Positions 11,754-23,322 of a stretch of 64,000 bases of DNA are shown here, piece by piece. A program made the translations under genes and the position numbers. Under the pieces are notes generated by a model. That model had not been told where the DNA came from and did no database searches. It saw only the letters and a program-made list of their open reading frames with translations. Origin of the DNA: Mercenaria mercenaria (lineage: Eukaryota > Mollusca > Bivalvia > Venerida > Veneridae); the NCBI RefSeq assembly GCF_021730395.1, contig NW_026461893.1:1-64000 (forward strand). The letters are read 5' to 3'. The number at the start of each line of letters is the position of its first letter. Position 1 is the stretch's first letter.

Positions 11754-11810
11754 TATAAATGTTCTTGTATCATGAGTTGAGAGAAATGAAAGAAATTAAA
11801 TTGAACTGAA

Positions 11811-12702
11811 TTCAAGTATTAATCGAACATTGTATACATTATTGCTACTGAATTGTTTGTTGATGTGCATCTTCTTAAACTGAATATGACATAATATTGT
11901 GTTGTACATATACGATGACATGAATGTTGTATATCTATATTTTTTACAAAATTCTATTTAAGAAGTCTGTACTGCGAAATATGTTCGAAATGTATTCTTT
12001 GTTAGAAATATTGTCCTTTCACAGTTTTTGGAGATTTTTGCGTGTTTTGAATATACCGATTTTGACACTTTCGTTTCAATGCATTTGAAGGACGGAAAAG
12101 ATTTCTGTGATATTGGAAAATGTACAAAGTTATTTAGATTGACCTATCTTATTTTTTTACCTGGTTATATTTGTATTCCGATCCATAGCTTGTGCTATAA
12201 GCCTGGTCTATATTCAACAGAAGTTTAACAGACTGATAAATAAAAATATAGAAATAACAATGTGAAAATAGATATTTGCTGTCGGACCTCGGGCAATACT
12301 TTTGTCTGTTGACTGGCAAACCATAAAATGAATGTGTAATAGATCTACACGACATTTACTGACATTATTGTATATTGTCATTCAACATATAAAGATAACA
12401 AGTCTACTATTAGTCTAGAATATTGGATCATATGTAGGCCTAATAATACTTCTCTGTGTTTAATGTGTACATGCTTTGAACATTTGTCTTATTACAATTA
12501 AAAATTATAAGCGTTTTGGAGCAAGGCTGTTTTCAATTTATTAGTGGTGTGTTAGAATTAAGAACTGATAAATCTGTTCCTATATTTTATCAGTCATTAA
12601 AATATGGACAGGAGTAAGGATGCGTAATAATTAATTGATTAAATTTTTCGCATCCGAACATTTTTACATATTTTACAAAATGTAACTATGTGTGCAATTA
12701 AA
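11811..12702 (+). repeat. Tandem duplication copy 1, right piece
   Basis: TTCAAGTATTAATCGAACAT onward matches 12,800-13,490. Relative to copy 2 it carries extra sequence of ~160 bp near 12,142-12,305 and ~40 bp near 11,905-11,955. Shared landmarks include TCTACACGACATTTACT and TTATTAGTGGTGTGTTAGAA. Confidence 0.8.
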
Positions 12703-13490
12703 AAAGAAAATACAAAACAATGCAAAAAAAAAAAAAAAAAGAAAGTTCTCAATAAGTTCAATAATTAGACCGCCGCTATTATTCACATCTCTTTCGATTG
12801 CTTTTCAAGTATTGATCGAACATTGTATACATTATTGCTACTGATTATTTGTTGATGTGCATCTTCTAAAACTTAATATGCCATAATATTGCGTTATTCT
12901 TAAGAAGTTTGTACTGCAAAATATGTTTAATTTATTTTTTTTAGAAATATTGTCCTTTTTCACAGTTTTTGGAGATTTTTGCGTGTTTTGAATAATACAA
13001 TTTTGAAATTTTTGGTTCAATGTATTTGAAGGACGGAAACAGTTTCTGTAATATTGAAAAATATACAAAGTTATTTAAATTGACTGTTGACCGGCAAACC
13101 ATCAAATGAATATATAATAGATCTACACGACATTTACTCACATTATTATATAGTCATTCTACATATAAAGATAACAGTTTACTATAGCATACTATTAGTC
13201 TAGAATATTGAATCATATGAAGGCTTAATAATGCTTCTCTGTGTTTAATGTGTACATGCTTTGAACATTTGTCTTATTACCATTAAAATTATGAGCATTT
13301 TGTAGCATGGCTGTTTCGAAATTTATTAGTGGTGTGTTAGAATTAAGAAATAATAAAACTGTTCCTATATTATATCAGTCATTAAAATATGGGCTAAATA
13401 AGGATGAGTAATAATTAATTAATTCAATTTTTCGCATCCGAACGACTGTCCATATTTTGCAAATTGTGTACAATTGAAAGTGCTTGCAGT
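12703..13490 (+). repeat. Tandem duplication copy 2 (keeps the empty LINE site)
   Basis: Runs directly from the A-rich start (poly-A ~12,723-12,741) through GCTTTTCAAGTATTGATCG at ~12,795-12,815, with no LINE at the point where copy 1 is interrupted. It ends around the TTCGCATCCGAAC segment near 13,440. Divergence between copies is moderate. Confidence 0.8.
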
Positions 13491-14030
13491 GAAAAAATAA
13501 AATTATTAAAAAAAAAAACACCCAGAAGTCTACTGTTGTTTTTCCCTGGAAAATGAACATTTTATATTTTATACATGAGTCTTGTCGTGCGATTTCAAAC
13601 AATATGTATTATATTTTAGATTTTCAATCTAATAATTGTCTGTTTTAGTTTCTACTACTACTTAATGTAATAGATCTACTATATTTTGGATTCGAATCTG
13701 AGAAGCAAATACTGTGTGAACTGATCTGTTGTGACGAAAAATACATACAAAATTTCTCTTTATTCCAGTCAAAACGTAGAAAATGCGAAGAACATTTTGT
13801 CATATATCATACCTTTTTCTGGAAACCAAAAACCAACTCTACATGTTTTGGTTAATGTATTTTAATATATCTTATGTAAAATATCTTTGTATAACTGTGA
13901 AACTATTTCAAATTCAGTAAGTTGTACATATATAAAAGGTAGATAATACCCCTCCCAGAACAGGATCGCTTGTATGCCACTGAAGTTTAATTCATTGAAC
14001 AGTCCGGAAACCTGCTATGTCGTTAAATTA
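13491..14030. other. AT-rich spacer, nothing identified
   Basis: No gene or repeat boundary recognised. Confidence 0.45.
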
Positions 14031-14039
14031 TTGTCCTTT

Positions 14040-14480
14040 TATAGTAAAACTGCTGTTCATGTCAAGTATGTGTCTATTTATGAGACATAAACTGCTCTGC
14101 AAAGATTTTGTTGGAACTGCCATGAAGTTGAAATTGCTGTTATTATCGTATTTCACAAAGTAAGAATGGAGTATGGCCCTTGATATAGTCAAATTTGTTC
14201 ATATATAAATATGTTGTCGCGCGTATCTCGAAAAGTATTTGTGTAAGAGTATTGAAACTTCATACTAATGTTATTTAGTATGTGAAATTGTACAATTTTG
14301 TGTAATGCCAGAGTTATGGTCCTTCGTGTAGTAAAATTAAGCATTAAGGGCCTAAATATTTGTTTGAAAGTGTACAGGAATGTTGGTCTGCACCTGATGA
14401 TGTGTACCTGTTTTATTTCTTCAGAGTTATGGCCCTGAACTTAGAAACAAATTTTACATAATGACCTAATATGTCTGCCG
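14040..14480. repeat. Dispersed bivalve repeat with GAGTTATGGCCCTT-type motif
   Basis: Diverged repeating blocks contain GAGTATGGCCCTTG, AGAGTTATGGTCC and CAGAGTTATGGCCCTG at ~14,166, 14,309 and 14,424, each preceded by text about CATATAAATATGTTGTCGC or ATGTTGGTCTGCACC. I recall this as a common repeat of clam genomes. A related diverged stretch is at ~31,020-31,240. No coding capacity. Confidence 0.5.
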
Positions 14481-14871
14481 TTTACATTAACCTAGACTAG
14501 AACAGTGTTTGAATTTTTGTATATATCGTCGCATATTAGTGCATAAAGTGGTTTTGATTCTATGATTTTTATACATGAATACTACACAATGTCTGTTCTG
14601 CGCTTCAATAACATAATGTACTGTGTCAGTGGTATTTAACCATCTTGCGCATACCGTCCACTCGTCCTACTCGGACTGGGTAATCCACATCATTATGATC
14701 AAATGTTTTCTTAATATAAGTTAAAATGGTTGTCCGTTCTCAGAGACGACAGGGATTTTGTGGTTTCGTAGCCACTGATTTAGATTATGCCGCTGTCGTA
14801 TCTTTTCGTTAAATGGTCGCCCTTAGATTGTAGGCGCTTGACCAAGTATAACGCCCAACTTGATAATTTGC

Positions 14872-15116
14872 CATATGAGCCGCGCCATGAGAAAACCAAC
14901 ATAGTGGCTTTGCGACCAGCATGGATCCAGTTCAGCCTGCGCATCCGCGTAGTCTGGTCAGGATCCAAGCTGTTCGCTTTCAAAGCCTATTGAAATTAGA
15001 GAAACAGTTAGCGAACAGCATGGATCCTGACCAGACTGAACGGATGCGCAGGCTGCTCTGGATCCATGCTGGTCACAAATCCACTATGTTGGTTTTCACA
15101 TGGCACTGCTCATATG
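14872..15116. mobile_element. Inverted-repeat MITE (GCCATGAGAAAACCAACAT type)
   Basis: CATATGAGCCGCGCCATGAG at the left pairs with the right end ..CATGGCACTGCTCATATG. Both arms carry AAAACCAACATAGTGG and GACCAGCATGGATCC, so almost the whole 245 bp folds on itself around a centre near 14,990. I recognise this as an abundant bivalve MITE. Frames across it are not genes. Confidence 0.85.
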
Positions 15117-16659
15117 TTCATTTATTTTGACCAGTGCGTCTTTAATGGTTTTAGTTTGCTATAGTGTCAGCATTTGTTTTATACAGTCCTATCAAATGGA
15201 CCTTCCAGTATAAAGTTTTGTAATCCAATCTTAAACAAATAGCCAATTTTTCTCTTTTTCTCCAGATATAATATTTAGCAGTTTAATTCGTATTGTTGGA
15301 GAGTCGTATTTGTCTGATTTGCGATATAGACACTCCTGAAATGATTACGAAACCTCCGCTTTCAACTTACTAATTTGTACTTAATTGGGCTTCCGTTGTT
15401 ACTATTGTCACTATATAGCAAGACATCTTATGGTTTGTAGCATCGTCATGGGAGCATCTCGACATTTTGCGTCTTTACATTCAACTGGTATTTTCAAGAG
15501 GGCAGTTGCCTTCCGGTGACAATTTTGATAATTATCAGATCTTTATACCCTTAAAAGCTTAACAAGAAAACTATCGGATAAAAATGAAAAAGAGGAAATT
15601 TAACGATTTTACGCACTGAATTTTGAACAAATTTCAAAAGGGAAGAGCGGTATCTCTGAAAGTATTAAGTACACCAAATGCGACCGATGTAGCACGCCTT
15701 AAAGCATGTCGCCTATACAGTAGGCTTAGTAGACGATAATATGCAGAATCGAAACAATATTAACATTAATTATTAGTATGTAAGTCAAAAGTTTAGGGGT
15801 TAACATTAAGGCTAGCAGTAATATTATAAACGCATAGACAAACGATGAATAGAAGCATGTAGATAACTATTAAAACCTGCTTAATGACATGAATATATAT
15901 CCTTTCGGCTACCATAGCAGACTAATGCGTACCATAAAAACGGGGGTCGCTGTTACCGCTATCATACACCGACTGACTACCGCAGACGCCTGAAACGTAC
16001 CATCAAAACGAAGGTCCGACATCGTACAGCGTAGGACTATCGGAAATTTTTCATTTTTCTTTGTATCTGGGTGGACTTTGAATGCTTTTTATTTTTGCAG
16101 AATTTCATCTGAAGTGTAAACTTTCATTTATGTTATTAACAAAACGGTATGAAATCAGTTAAACTAATGAGTTAAGTCATTGATATGATATACTAAATAT
16201 TATTACGCAACAAATCACAGATGTCCACTAAATTTAAAAACATTATCAAACGTCTCGTGCACAATGTTGATCTAAATTAATTGTTATCGCAAACTGTTGA
16301 TAAGATATTCCTTTTCAGGCAATGAAGGGATCATTACTCTCAAAAAATACCAGTAAGTTCTGAAGGTTGCTCGTCTTTGTAATTATCAAACTCAGTTTTT
16401 GAAACTTAATTAATTACTCATTTCTACGCTACGGTATTTAAAGCTAGTTTGCTACATCTGCATTATGCGGCTTCGGCATTCTAGGAGTTTGAAAACCACA
16501 GATCTGCCACTGATGCGTTTTGTAGACTTTTCTCCACTTACTTTCACTGTGAGACTACAGTAATTCTGAACTTTTTCCATTAAAATACAAATATGCACTG
16601 CGGTAATCGATTGTGATGTGCAGTCGCTATTTAGTACTAACGATTTGTCTAGACTGAAA
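15117..16659. other. Spacer, nothing firm identified
   Basis: No gene recognised. A local direct repeat (CGTACCATAAAAACG at ~15,927 and CGTACCATCAAAACG at ~15,994) is the only structure noted. Confidence 0.45.
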
Positions 16660-16722
16660 TAGTGTACATTTATTACGGTGGTATGTTTAGGACATGTGTT
16701 ATTTTTTTTAAGATTAAATTAT

Positions 16723-17072
16723 CTCGTGCGCACGACATCTTATCTTAAGCGGTCAACATCTTATCTTGAGCAATGAACATCTTATCTCGAGCGTTCAACA
16801 TATTTTCTTGAACGATCAACATCTTATCTCGAGCGATCAACATCTTATCTTGAGCGATCAACATATTATCTTGAGCGATCAACATCTTATCTCGTGCGCA
16901 CGACATCTTATCTCGAGCGATCAACATACCATCTCGAGCGATCAACATATTATCTTGAGCGATCAACATATTATCATGAGCGATCAACATATTATCTTGA
17001 GCGATCAACATTGAGCGATCAACATCTTATCTTGTGCGATCAACATCTTATCTCGAGCGCACGACATCTTAT
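16723..17072 (-). repeat. 21-bp tandem array, left arm (16 units plus a partial one)
   Basis: Units read ..TTATCTCGAGCGATCA.. on the plus strand. Sixteen full units and one 14-bp partial unit account for the 350 bp. Most carry CTCGAGCGATCA or CTTGAGCGATCA; a distinct variant with the palindrome CGTGCGCACG recurs (first unit, ~16,894, and a hybrid near 17,053). Confidence 0.9.
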
Positions 17073-17131
17073 TTATATATATTAAGGCCCTTTGTGTGTG
17101 CATTTAGGTCATCAGTAAAACATACGGACAA

Positions 17132-17549
17132 GTTGTTAATTAGGGTCCCGCCTATTCCGCTGTTATTTAAACTTCCCACAAGTACATGTATAAGTTTATC
17201 ACATCATTTGGGAGAGCAATGCATATAATTAATCATCCTATCTTCAAAATCAAATGAACATAACCAATGATGCATACTGCATGTTAGAAAAGCAACAAAT
17301 TTCAGTTCGACTGATAGATTCGCGCAGAAAAGTTGCATGCATGAATTAAGGGAAAACAAGGAAATTCTTTAATATATGGGCGAAGCTTACATAGTAATTT
17401 TTTTGTCAAGGACTTAAATTTATTTCTTTGCATCATCACTGATTTTTGCTGCCTTTTTTTATCAGTTTGCGTATTTAAATTTCTAACCCTGCAAACATGT
17501 GAAACGGTTATAAGTATAATCGAAACAAAAACAAAAAACGGTGGCAGCC
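17132..17549. other. Unique loop of the foldback element
   Basis: AT-rich single-copy sequence between the inverted arms; no gene or transposase fragment recognised. Confidence 0.6.
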
Positions 17550-17620
17550 GTATGTTTTTACTAATGATCTGAATTCACACAAAGGTCCTTAATATATATT
17601 GATAAGAAGACCGAGAAAAG

Positions 17621-18250
17621 ATGTTGATCGCTCAAGATAAGACGTTGATCTCTCAAGATAAGATGTCGTGCGCACGAAATAAAATGTTGATCGCTCGAGA
17701 TAAAATGTTGATCTATCAAGATAATACGTTGATCGCTCAAGATAATATGTTGATCGCTCGAGATAAGATGCTTATCGCTCAAGATAATATGTTGATCGCT
17801 CGAGATAAGATGTTGATCGCTCAAGATAATATGTTGATCGTTCAAGATAATATGTTGATCGCTCAAGATGATATGTTAATCGCTCGAGATAAGATGTCGT
17901 GCGCACGAGATAAGATGTTGATCGCTCGAGATAAGATGTTGATCGCTCAAGATAATATGTTGATCGCTCAAGATAAGATGTTGCTCGCTCAAGATAAAAT
18001 GTCGTGCGCACTAGATAAGATGTTGATCACTCGAGATAAGATGTTGATCGCTCAAGATAAGATGTTGATCGCTCAAGATAATATGTTGATCGCTCAAGAT
18101 AATATGTTGATCGCTCGAGATAAGATGTTGATCGCTCAAGATAATATGTTGATCGCTCAAGATAATATGTTGATCGCTCGAAATAAGATGTCGATCGCTC
18201 AAGATAAGATGTCGTGCGCACGAGATAAGATGTTGATCGCTCAAGATAAT
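17621..18250 (+). repeat. 21-bp tandem array, right arm (30 units)
   Basis: Thirty units of the reverse complement (TGATCGCTCGAGATAA core) fill 630 bp exactly. The CGTGCGCACG variant recurs at units 3, 14, 19 and 29. Because 21 is a multiple of 3 the array stays open in several frames and gives artefactual repetitive peptides. Confidence 0.9.
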
Positions 18251-18307
18251 TTTATCCTAAAAAAAATAATTTCATGTCCTAAACATACCACCGTAATTTA
18301 TACACTA

Positions 18308-18664
18308 CGGCAGTAATATGTTAAATTGTTATTGCAAATGAAACATACATATATACACTGTGGTAATCCTCTAAAGAACGCTTTATCGTTTTTACGCCGC
18401 AACGCTAATATATATGCACACATCGCTTCTTCCAGTTGCATATTACACGTGTGTACATTTATTCACTATTGAAGTATTGTAGTTTTCAACTCAAACTTTA
18501 TTTAAGAATGCGTTTAAATTATTCAAAAGTACATAATGGTAATTTTGACTTTGAGCTCCATGCATTATGCTTGATAATGCATAGAGACTCTGGAATGTTT
18601 GTAAATGGTGCAGTATTCAGTATTCCACATGTGATTTTGTATGCTCATTATATTCATTTATAGT
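18308..18664. other. Spacer, nothing identified
   Basis: Between the foldback element and a SINE. A short open frame at 18,436-18,663 has no recognisable features. Confidence 0.4.
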
Positions 18665-18898
18665 CTTGGTCCGTAGTGTTGGAGATACATTTGTGCACTT
18701 GTAATCTCTGAAAACTCTCACTGATGGAGGGTCGTAGGTTCGAGCTCTGCTACCGACTAGGATTCTTGATGTGAGAAAGTAGGCAGCTGCTTACGGACTT
18801 TGGCGTCTAGCACTGGTCTTTCCCAGGAACGATGGTTAGGTGAACTGCCTGAATAATGTTGAAGACGGCCGTAAATCCGAACAAAAATCTTCGTTTAT
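18665..18898 (+). mobile_element. tRNA-derived SINE (family with GTGAGAAAGTAGGCAG body)
   Basis: A tRNA-like head with box B GGTTCGAGCTC (~18,738) is followed by TGTGAGAAAGTAGGCAG, TAGCACTGGTC, GGTTAGGTGAACTGCC and an AATGTTGAAGACGGCCGTAA tail. The sister copy at 33,800-34,018 shares head and body. The 3' tail resembles that of the SINEs at 42,222-42,398 and 23,111-23,322. Confidence 0.75.
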
Positions 18899-19040
18899 AT
18901 ATTCTGGTACTGTGGCAAATTGGCAATTTTCTTCCAGATGTAAAATCGTCATTTGGCAATTAAATCTACCCTATCGACACTGTGTGTAGATAGAAATACT
19001 TAAAATATTAAAGCATAGTAATATATACATTTGCAATACG

Positions 19041-19129
19041 GCCTGGCGACATGTGTGATTCCACCGGAGTCTAACACTCAATCTCTCAATTATGTGGAAG
19101 ACGTTCTAACCGCCAAGCTACGGGCACAC
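19041..19129 (-). repeat. tRNA-like SINE head (degenerate)
   Basis: On the minus strand CCCGTAGCTTGGCGGTTAGA resembles box A, and GTTAGACTCCGGTGG stands at the box B position. No intact cloverleaf; read as a tRNA-derived SINE head, not a gene. Confidence 0.5.
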
Positions 19130-19960
19130 GACAGAATAAAACCTTTAACTCTAACGGCTCTAGAACAGAGCCCAATTACCGGAAAGCCCCATAAATTTTT
19201 CAATTAAAACAGGGTAATTGGCATTGTAAATGAGGAATAGAAAGACAAAATGTCCAAAATTCAGTCTGATAAACATGTCATCGGTAGTACTGTTTAATCA
19301 TTTAATCAATTGTATATATATTTAATATGTCCGATTAAATGATTGTTATTTTTATACCATATTATTAAAATGAAATCACGGTTACGTAGTAATGGCGTTA
19401 CGATGACGTTCTGATTCTTTCTCCGGTTTTAGCTTTATGTCTGCTAGTCAGACAGTCACTACTCATAAGATCAATGTAACTTTCTAATAAGAAGAGTATT
19501 GTTATACCTGTGTAAATTGACTTTAAGCTGCTTACAACCAAACGATAACGTTGATTTTCGGAGACCACCGGTGGTCTTTAACTTCTTCATACTGCAAAAC
19601 CGAAAAGCCCTTGTTCCCCCTGATATTAAGATAATTTCATGTGAGTCTGCAAACTATCAGTCAATGCGTTTGTTTTGGTTATCTAATTATTGAACGGTAA
19701 CCTCCAATCAGCTGTTCAGCAACCTGATGTAAATGATTCAATATTTATTTAAAATAATGTTATAACAATATGCATTTTCATATTATATATTTATAGGATA
19801 TTTCTTTCATTTGATTTAGATATTACAGGCACTCTACTTTTAGTTTTAGGCTTGTACCTTAGTTGGATTAATTTATAATACCTGTAATGTTAAGGAATAA
19901 GATTAAAACAGGATACTTCCGAGAAAAAAAGTTAACTTAACCTCATCTGGAATTTTTGGT
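19130..19960. other. Spacer with a 12-bp-stem hairpin
   Basis: AATCATTTAATC (19,296-19,307) and GATTAAATGATT (19,333-19,344) form a perfect inverted repeat around an AT-rich loop. Otherwise nothing recognised. Confidence 0.5.
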
Positions 19961-19974
19961 GCTTAAACCTTGAC

Positions 19975-20560
19975 CTTATGGTTTATCCATAATGTAGCTG
20001 TTCATCAGGGTTATGTCCGCAGCAAACCATAGGAAATAGGTCCACCACCTAACGCGTAGCTACTTCGGAGGTCATCGTACCTATCCACACCCCTATGTAC
20101 TTGTTGAATTCAACAGTAGCAGGTGGACAGGGGTATATCATCTTTTCCCATTTTCCTTCAGGATTTACTTGCTTTCTAAGGACTGTATCCTGGTCTTATA
20201 GGAACGGGATTGAAACATGTATTCAAGTTGTAGACATGCCTTGAATCCTTCTATTCTGTAGCTATCATCTTTCCATCTTTAGTTTGACGTGTCATTGTTG
20301 TCCTCTGTTCAATGTCCTAACCGGATCATCTTTCTTTCGGACTGATTTCTGTGGTTTCAAATCATATGGCCATAATTTCCGCTCTATATTGACAGACCCA
20401 CAAAGATGGGTTGAGCTGGCAAGGAACGCCTGTGCCAAAGGGTGATGTGTCTAGAAACACTATATGGTTTCGTTGATACACTGGCTTAACCCGATGTTCA
20501 ACAACCTCCTTAGTCCTACTTCTTTTTCGGCGACGCCGTCTAAATTCGTTTTCGTTACCT
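19975..20560 (-). pseudogene. piggyBac-like transposase relic
   Basis: Minus-strand frames give, in order, LNRGQQ, RQTKDGKMIATE-KDSRHVYNLNT, then VNPEGKWEKMIYPCPPATVEFNKYIG and, after a one-base change, VDRYDDLRSSYALGGGP. This is the C-terminal half of the piggyBac DDE transposase: the 'kWkD.r.V..lsT' strand and the conserved 'eYNkYMGGVDr.DqLRssY' block. At least one frameshift and two in-frame stops (one replacing the Trp of the W-K-D motif) show it is dead. No TTAA-flanked inverted repeats could be linked to it. The TTAA MITEs at 2320 and 24,848 could in principle have used such an enzyme, but that is unproven. Confidence 0.75.
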
Positions 20561-20727
20561 ATGCTACGTGACGTATTTGTTTTCTTTTTTTATTTAATTT
20601 AATGAAAATCATTTTATGAATTAATGGCAACCCGTGAGTAAAGTTTTTACAATGGTACTGTTGCAATATTTCTTAAGTTAAAATATGATATTAAAACATC
20701 TGACAGGTTAAATAATGCAAAATACTA

Positions 20728-22662
20728 GAGAGTTTGAGATTTCAACCTTCGCCTTCCCCTTCAACGTCTCTTGCGAAGTTAACGTATGAAGTTGAAGTTC
20801 GATTAAAATTCCTTGAGATTTCAAACTTTAGAATGAACCTTACATCTTTTAATCCGCCCATTCAATTTATCTGTAATTATGATCGTTTTTCTCGTGCACT
20901 TTGATATCAATTGTCCGAAAGTGCAGGACTTTTACAAGAGGTTTTAGAAATGAAAATTAAATAAAAACATTTCAATTAACATAATCATCGCATGGATATT
21001 AGTGCGATTACAAAAAATAAATAAATAAAAATTTAAAAAAACAAAACATTTTATATAAAATGATGTCAGTATACAATGCATGATTGTAAATCATACATGA
21101 GAGGAAATAAAAAAAGATAATCATATCAACGTATTCTATTGTTGATGGTGTTCTTGAAAGATATTACAGTTAATATTTTTTAAACAAAAACATGAGACAT
21201 CAACTACAATAAATGCATTTCTCGATATACTTTGAAGTTAAATATATGAAATAAAGCAAACACAAAAGGCTGTTGACTAGTATTTCATAGTTTTTCTTAA
21301 AGTTTTTTTTTTTACTTTGAATTGGTACTTTCTACATCGAATTCCTTAAAAGACGCGTTTTACTTGTAGACTGTTCCTGTTGAAAATTTAACCTTTTAAA
21401 AGATATGTTGATAACATGAGCCAATATACACAATTTATGAATACATTTAACAAGCGATTTGAAACGAATGTAAGATACTCTCGTGATATCATACGTTTTG
21501 ACATCATGACACTCAGTTGGACTCTGTATAATGCCAAACTCTCAGACAGCACAATATAATCGTGCCAAGTCACCATGTGTCTAGCGAAACAGTCAATAAC
21601 TGTTAGGTGGAGACGAAAATTGTCGCACAAAATAAGATGTGGGCATATATACGTATTTGTTTGAATATACCATTTCATAAGTAAAGCATGTGCAGATGAA
21701 GGAATTTTGGTTAGAGGGACACCAACTATAAGAGGGGTGGGGGGAGGGGGTAGTCACACCAAGTTTCAAGACCGATTTTCTCTGTAAAATGTAAGAATCA
21801 AAGGGGGATTGACCCAAATGCCCCTCTGCCATGTTCTGGCTCCGTGCATGTAAAAGATGGAGCTATCCCATACAGCTAACAGGAAACCTCTCGCATCATT
21901 ATATCATAGATCTAAAATTGTCTGATACTTCAAAAAAATATTCCGTCTTACTAGTACCATTTTATGTTTATAATTAAAACGCAATTGTCTTATTAAGTAC
22001 CGGCAGAAACGGATTGATTCTATTTGGAAGTTAAAATAAAATGTTCCACCAAATGATAATCGCGCCTTATCATTCATTTTTCAAGTAAAATGACTGTCAT
22101 GCCATGTGCCTCCATCCAGATTTCAGTTTTTGATGCCGTGTATTGGACAGAGTAGATGTACAAAGACTGAAGTTTTGACTTTCGTGATATCACATCTTCG
22201 GACGTCCAAAACTTCACTTCTTACGACAAAAAGTCCCATCTGGTATAATCATTACCGCCTGAGGACACAAATATGCCGTAGAAGTTAAAGTTTGAACAAA
22301 ATCTCAAAGTTTCTCAGAATCAGTTGATAACTTCATACTTCCAGGTTCAATTCAGTGTATTTAGTTAAAATCATTAGCCAAACAAAACTTCAATATTCTT
22401 ATACTTATTGATAGTGTTTCGCATCAAATTTAGTCCAGTTATATATATGGATAATCGAATAACTTAATAAGCAGAAATCCTGAAACAAAGCTTTTATTTC
22501 ACATAGTGATAAAACGAAGTCTTAAGCTTACTTGAAATTACATGGAAAACTTTAGTAGCAACGTCTGATATAAATAAAATACGCGCATATTGGTGACGTT
22601 TTACCCCAAACATATATGAGAGAGGTTGAAGTGGAAGGCGAAGGGTGAAATCTCAAACTCTC
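20728..22662. mobile_element. 1.9-kb element with ~42-bp inverted ends and TA target site
   Basis: GAGAGTTTGAGATTTCAACC.. at 20,728 is matched inverted by ..TGAAATCTCAAACTCTC at 22,662. The arms pair over ~42 bp with few mismatches (CCTTCGCCTTCC and CTTCAAC segments included). TA flanks both ends (20,726-20,727 and 22,663-22,664). No transposase was recognised inside. TA duplication suggests the Tc1/mariner class, but the ends are not typical, so the family is open. Confidence 0.7.
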
Positions 22663-22664
22663 TA

Positions 22665-23110
22665 CTGTCATAAAATTATTTTGAAATGTGCGGTTCACTT
22701 TAATCATGGTCAGATATCTCAAAAATAAGCACACGGACCTATACGTTTTATTTCAACACATTAAAGACTACATATTTATTTACGACCGTGAGAATTTTCA
22801 TTAAAATCTACATTGTAGAAAAATTTCTATGAGCGAAAATGTTATAAAAGTTGTGATTTTCCCATAGACTCCCATTATGAAAAATTGCGTGAGGTCCAAA
22901 TTTTTCAAATCAGTCTAGCAAAAAATCAAGCACACGACCCTATCTTTTTTAATTGCTGAATTTTCTAAGTATATTCTGAAGTTTTGAAAAATCAGGGTTT
23001 AATCAAATTCCACATTGTAGAAAAAATTTCGATCCAAACATGCAGAACTACCTTAGCGCCGTTTTTCAACAGTATATGGTTTTTCAGTCATTTAACGGCG
23101 GACCTTCAAC
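22665..23110. other. Spacer with a diverged internal repeat
   Basis: Two related blocks, ATCTACATTGTAGAAAAATT (~22,806) and TTCCACATTGTAGAAAAAAT (~23,010), suggest an old ~200-bp duplication. No gene seen. Confidence 0.4.
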
Positions 23111-23322
23111 TTAACCAGTGTACATGGATTCTGTACTAGTACAAACCTTTTCTCCGCAAGTAACTGCCAACTCCCCCACGTGAATCAGAGTGAGGACGAA
23201 TGATTTCAGACATAATTTCTTTTATCAAATCGTCACGGAGAACATACGACCCGCCCTGGGATCGAATTTACGACTCCGCGATCCGTAGAACAACGCTCTC
23301 CCTACTGAGCTAAGCGGGCGGA
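23111..23322 (-). mobile_element. tRNA-derived SINE, 3'-truncated (tRNA-Arg-like head)
   Basis: On the minus strand the copy opens CCGCCCGCTTAGCTCAGTAG (box A), has AATTCGATCCCAGGGCGGG (box B and acceptor) and continues into GGGGGAGTTGGCAGTTACTT, CGGAGAAAAGGTTTGTACT and ACACTGGTTAAG before stopping. The plus-strand copy at 42,222-42,398 begins in the shared middle and supplies the 3' end. Confidence 0.8.

Larger units (their letters stand above)
9884..11810 (+). mobile_element. LINE insertion (5'-truncated) inside duplication copy 1
   Basis: Frames on the plus strand give reverse transcriptase palm (FVYTDDTVIVSKTG at ~9957), EFKYLGVLFSRSD (~10,170), YGCEIWG (~10,395) and a C-terminal region with the Cys/His pattern C-ILC-..-GHEFHYLLEC (~10,970-11,030), ending with a stop near 11,218. 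This arrangement is that of CR1/RTE/Jockey-like LINEs; the clade is not settled. The 5' part (endonuclease, RT fingers) is missing. The paralogous copy at 12,703-13,490 lacks all of this sequence, which fixes the boundaries; TTCA at 9880-9883 and 11,811-11,814 may be the target duplication. Frame changes make it inactive. Confidence 0.8.
16660..18307. mobile_element. Foldback element with opposed 21-bp tandem-repeat arrays
   Basis: The outer inverted repeats are TAGTGTA..TTACGGTGGTATG with TTTAGGACATG on the left (16,660-16,700) and their reverse complement at 18,265-18,307. Inward lie two arrays of the same 21-bp unit in opposite orientation (16,723-17,072 and 17,621-18,250). Inside these, inner inverted repeats (TATATATTAAGG, CCTTTGTGTG, AAAACATACGG) occur at ~17,072-17,131 and ~17,550-17,610. 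A ~420-bp unique loop is left in the middle. Inverted arms built of short tandem subrepeats are the layout of FB/Galileo-type foldback transposons. No transposase is present. Confidence 0.75.

Noticed and set aside
14780-15130. Short open frames over the palindromic MITE
   Set aside because: Frames appear on both strands because the sequence is an inverted repeat; this is non-coding MITE DNA.
16723-18250. CRISPR-like array
   Set aside because: The units are directly adjacent with no spacers, and the setting is a eukaryotic genome.
16745-18316. Long repetitive open frames (MLIARDK-type peptides) across the 21-bp arrays
   Set aside because: A 21-bp period without stops keeps several frames open on both strands; there is no start context, domain or unique sequence.
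23250-23322. tRNA-Arg-like gene (minus strand)
   Set aside because: T-stem and acceptor do not pair properly and the SINE body follows directly.
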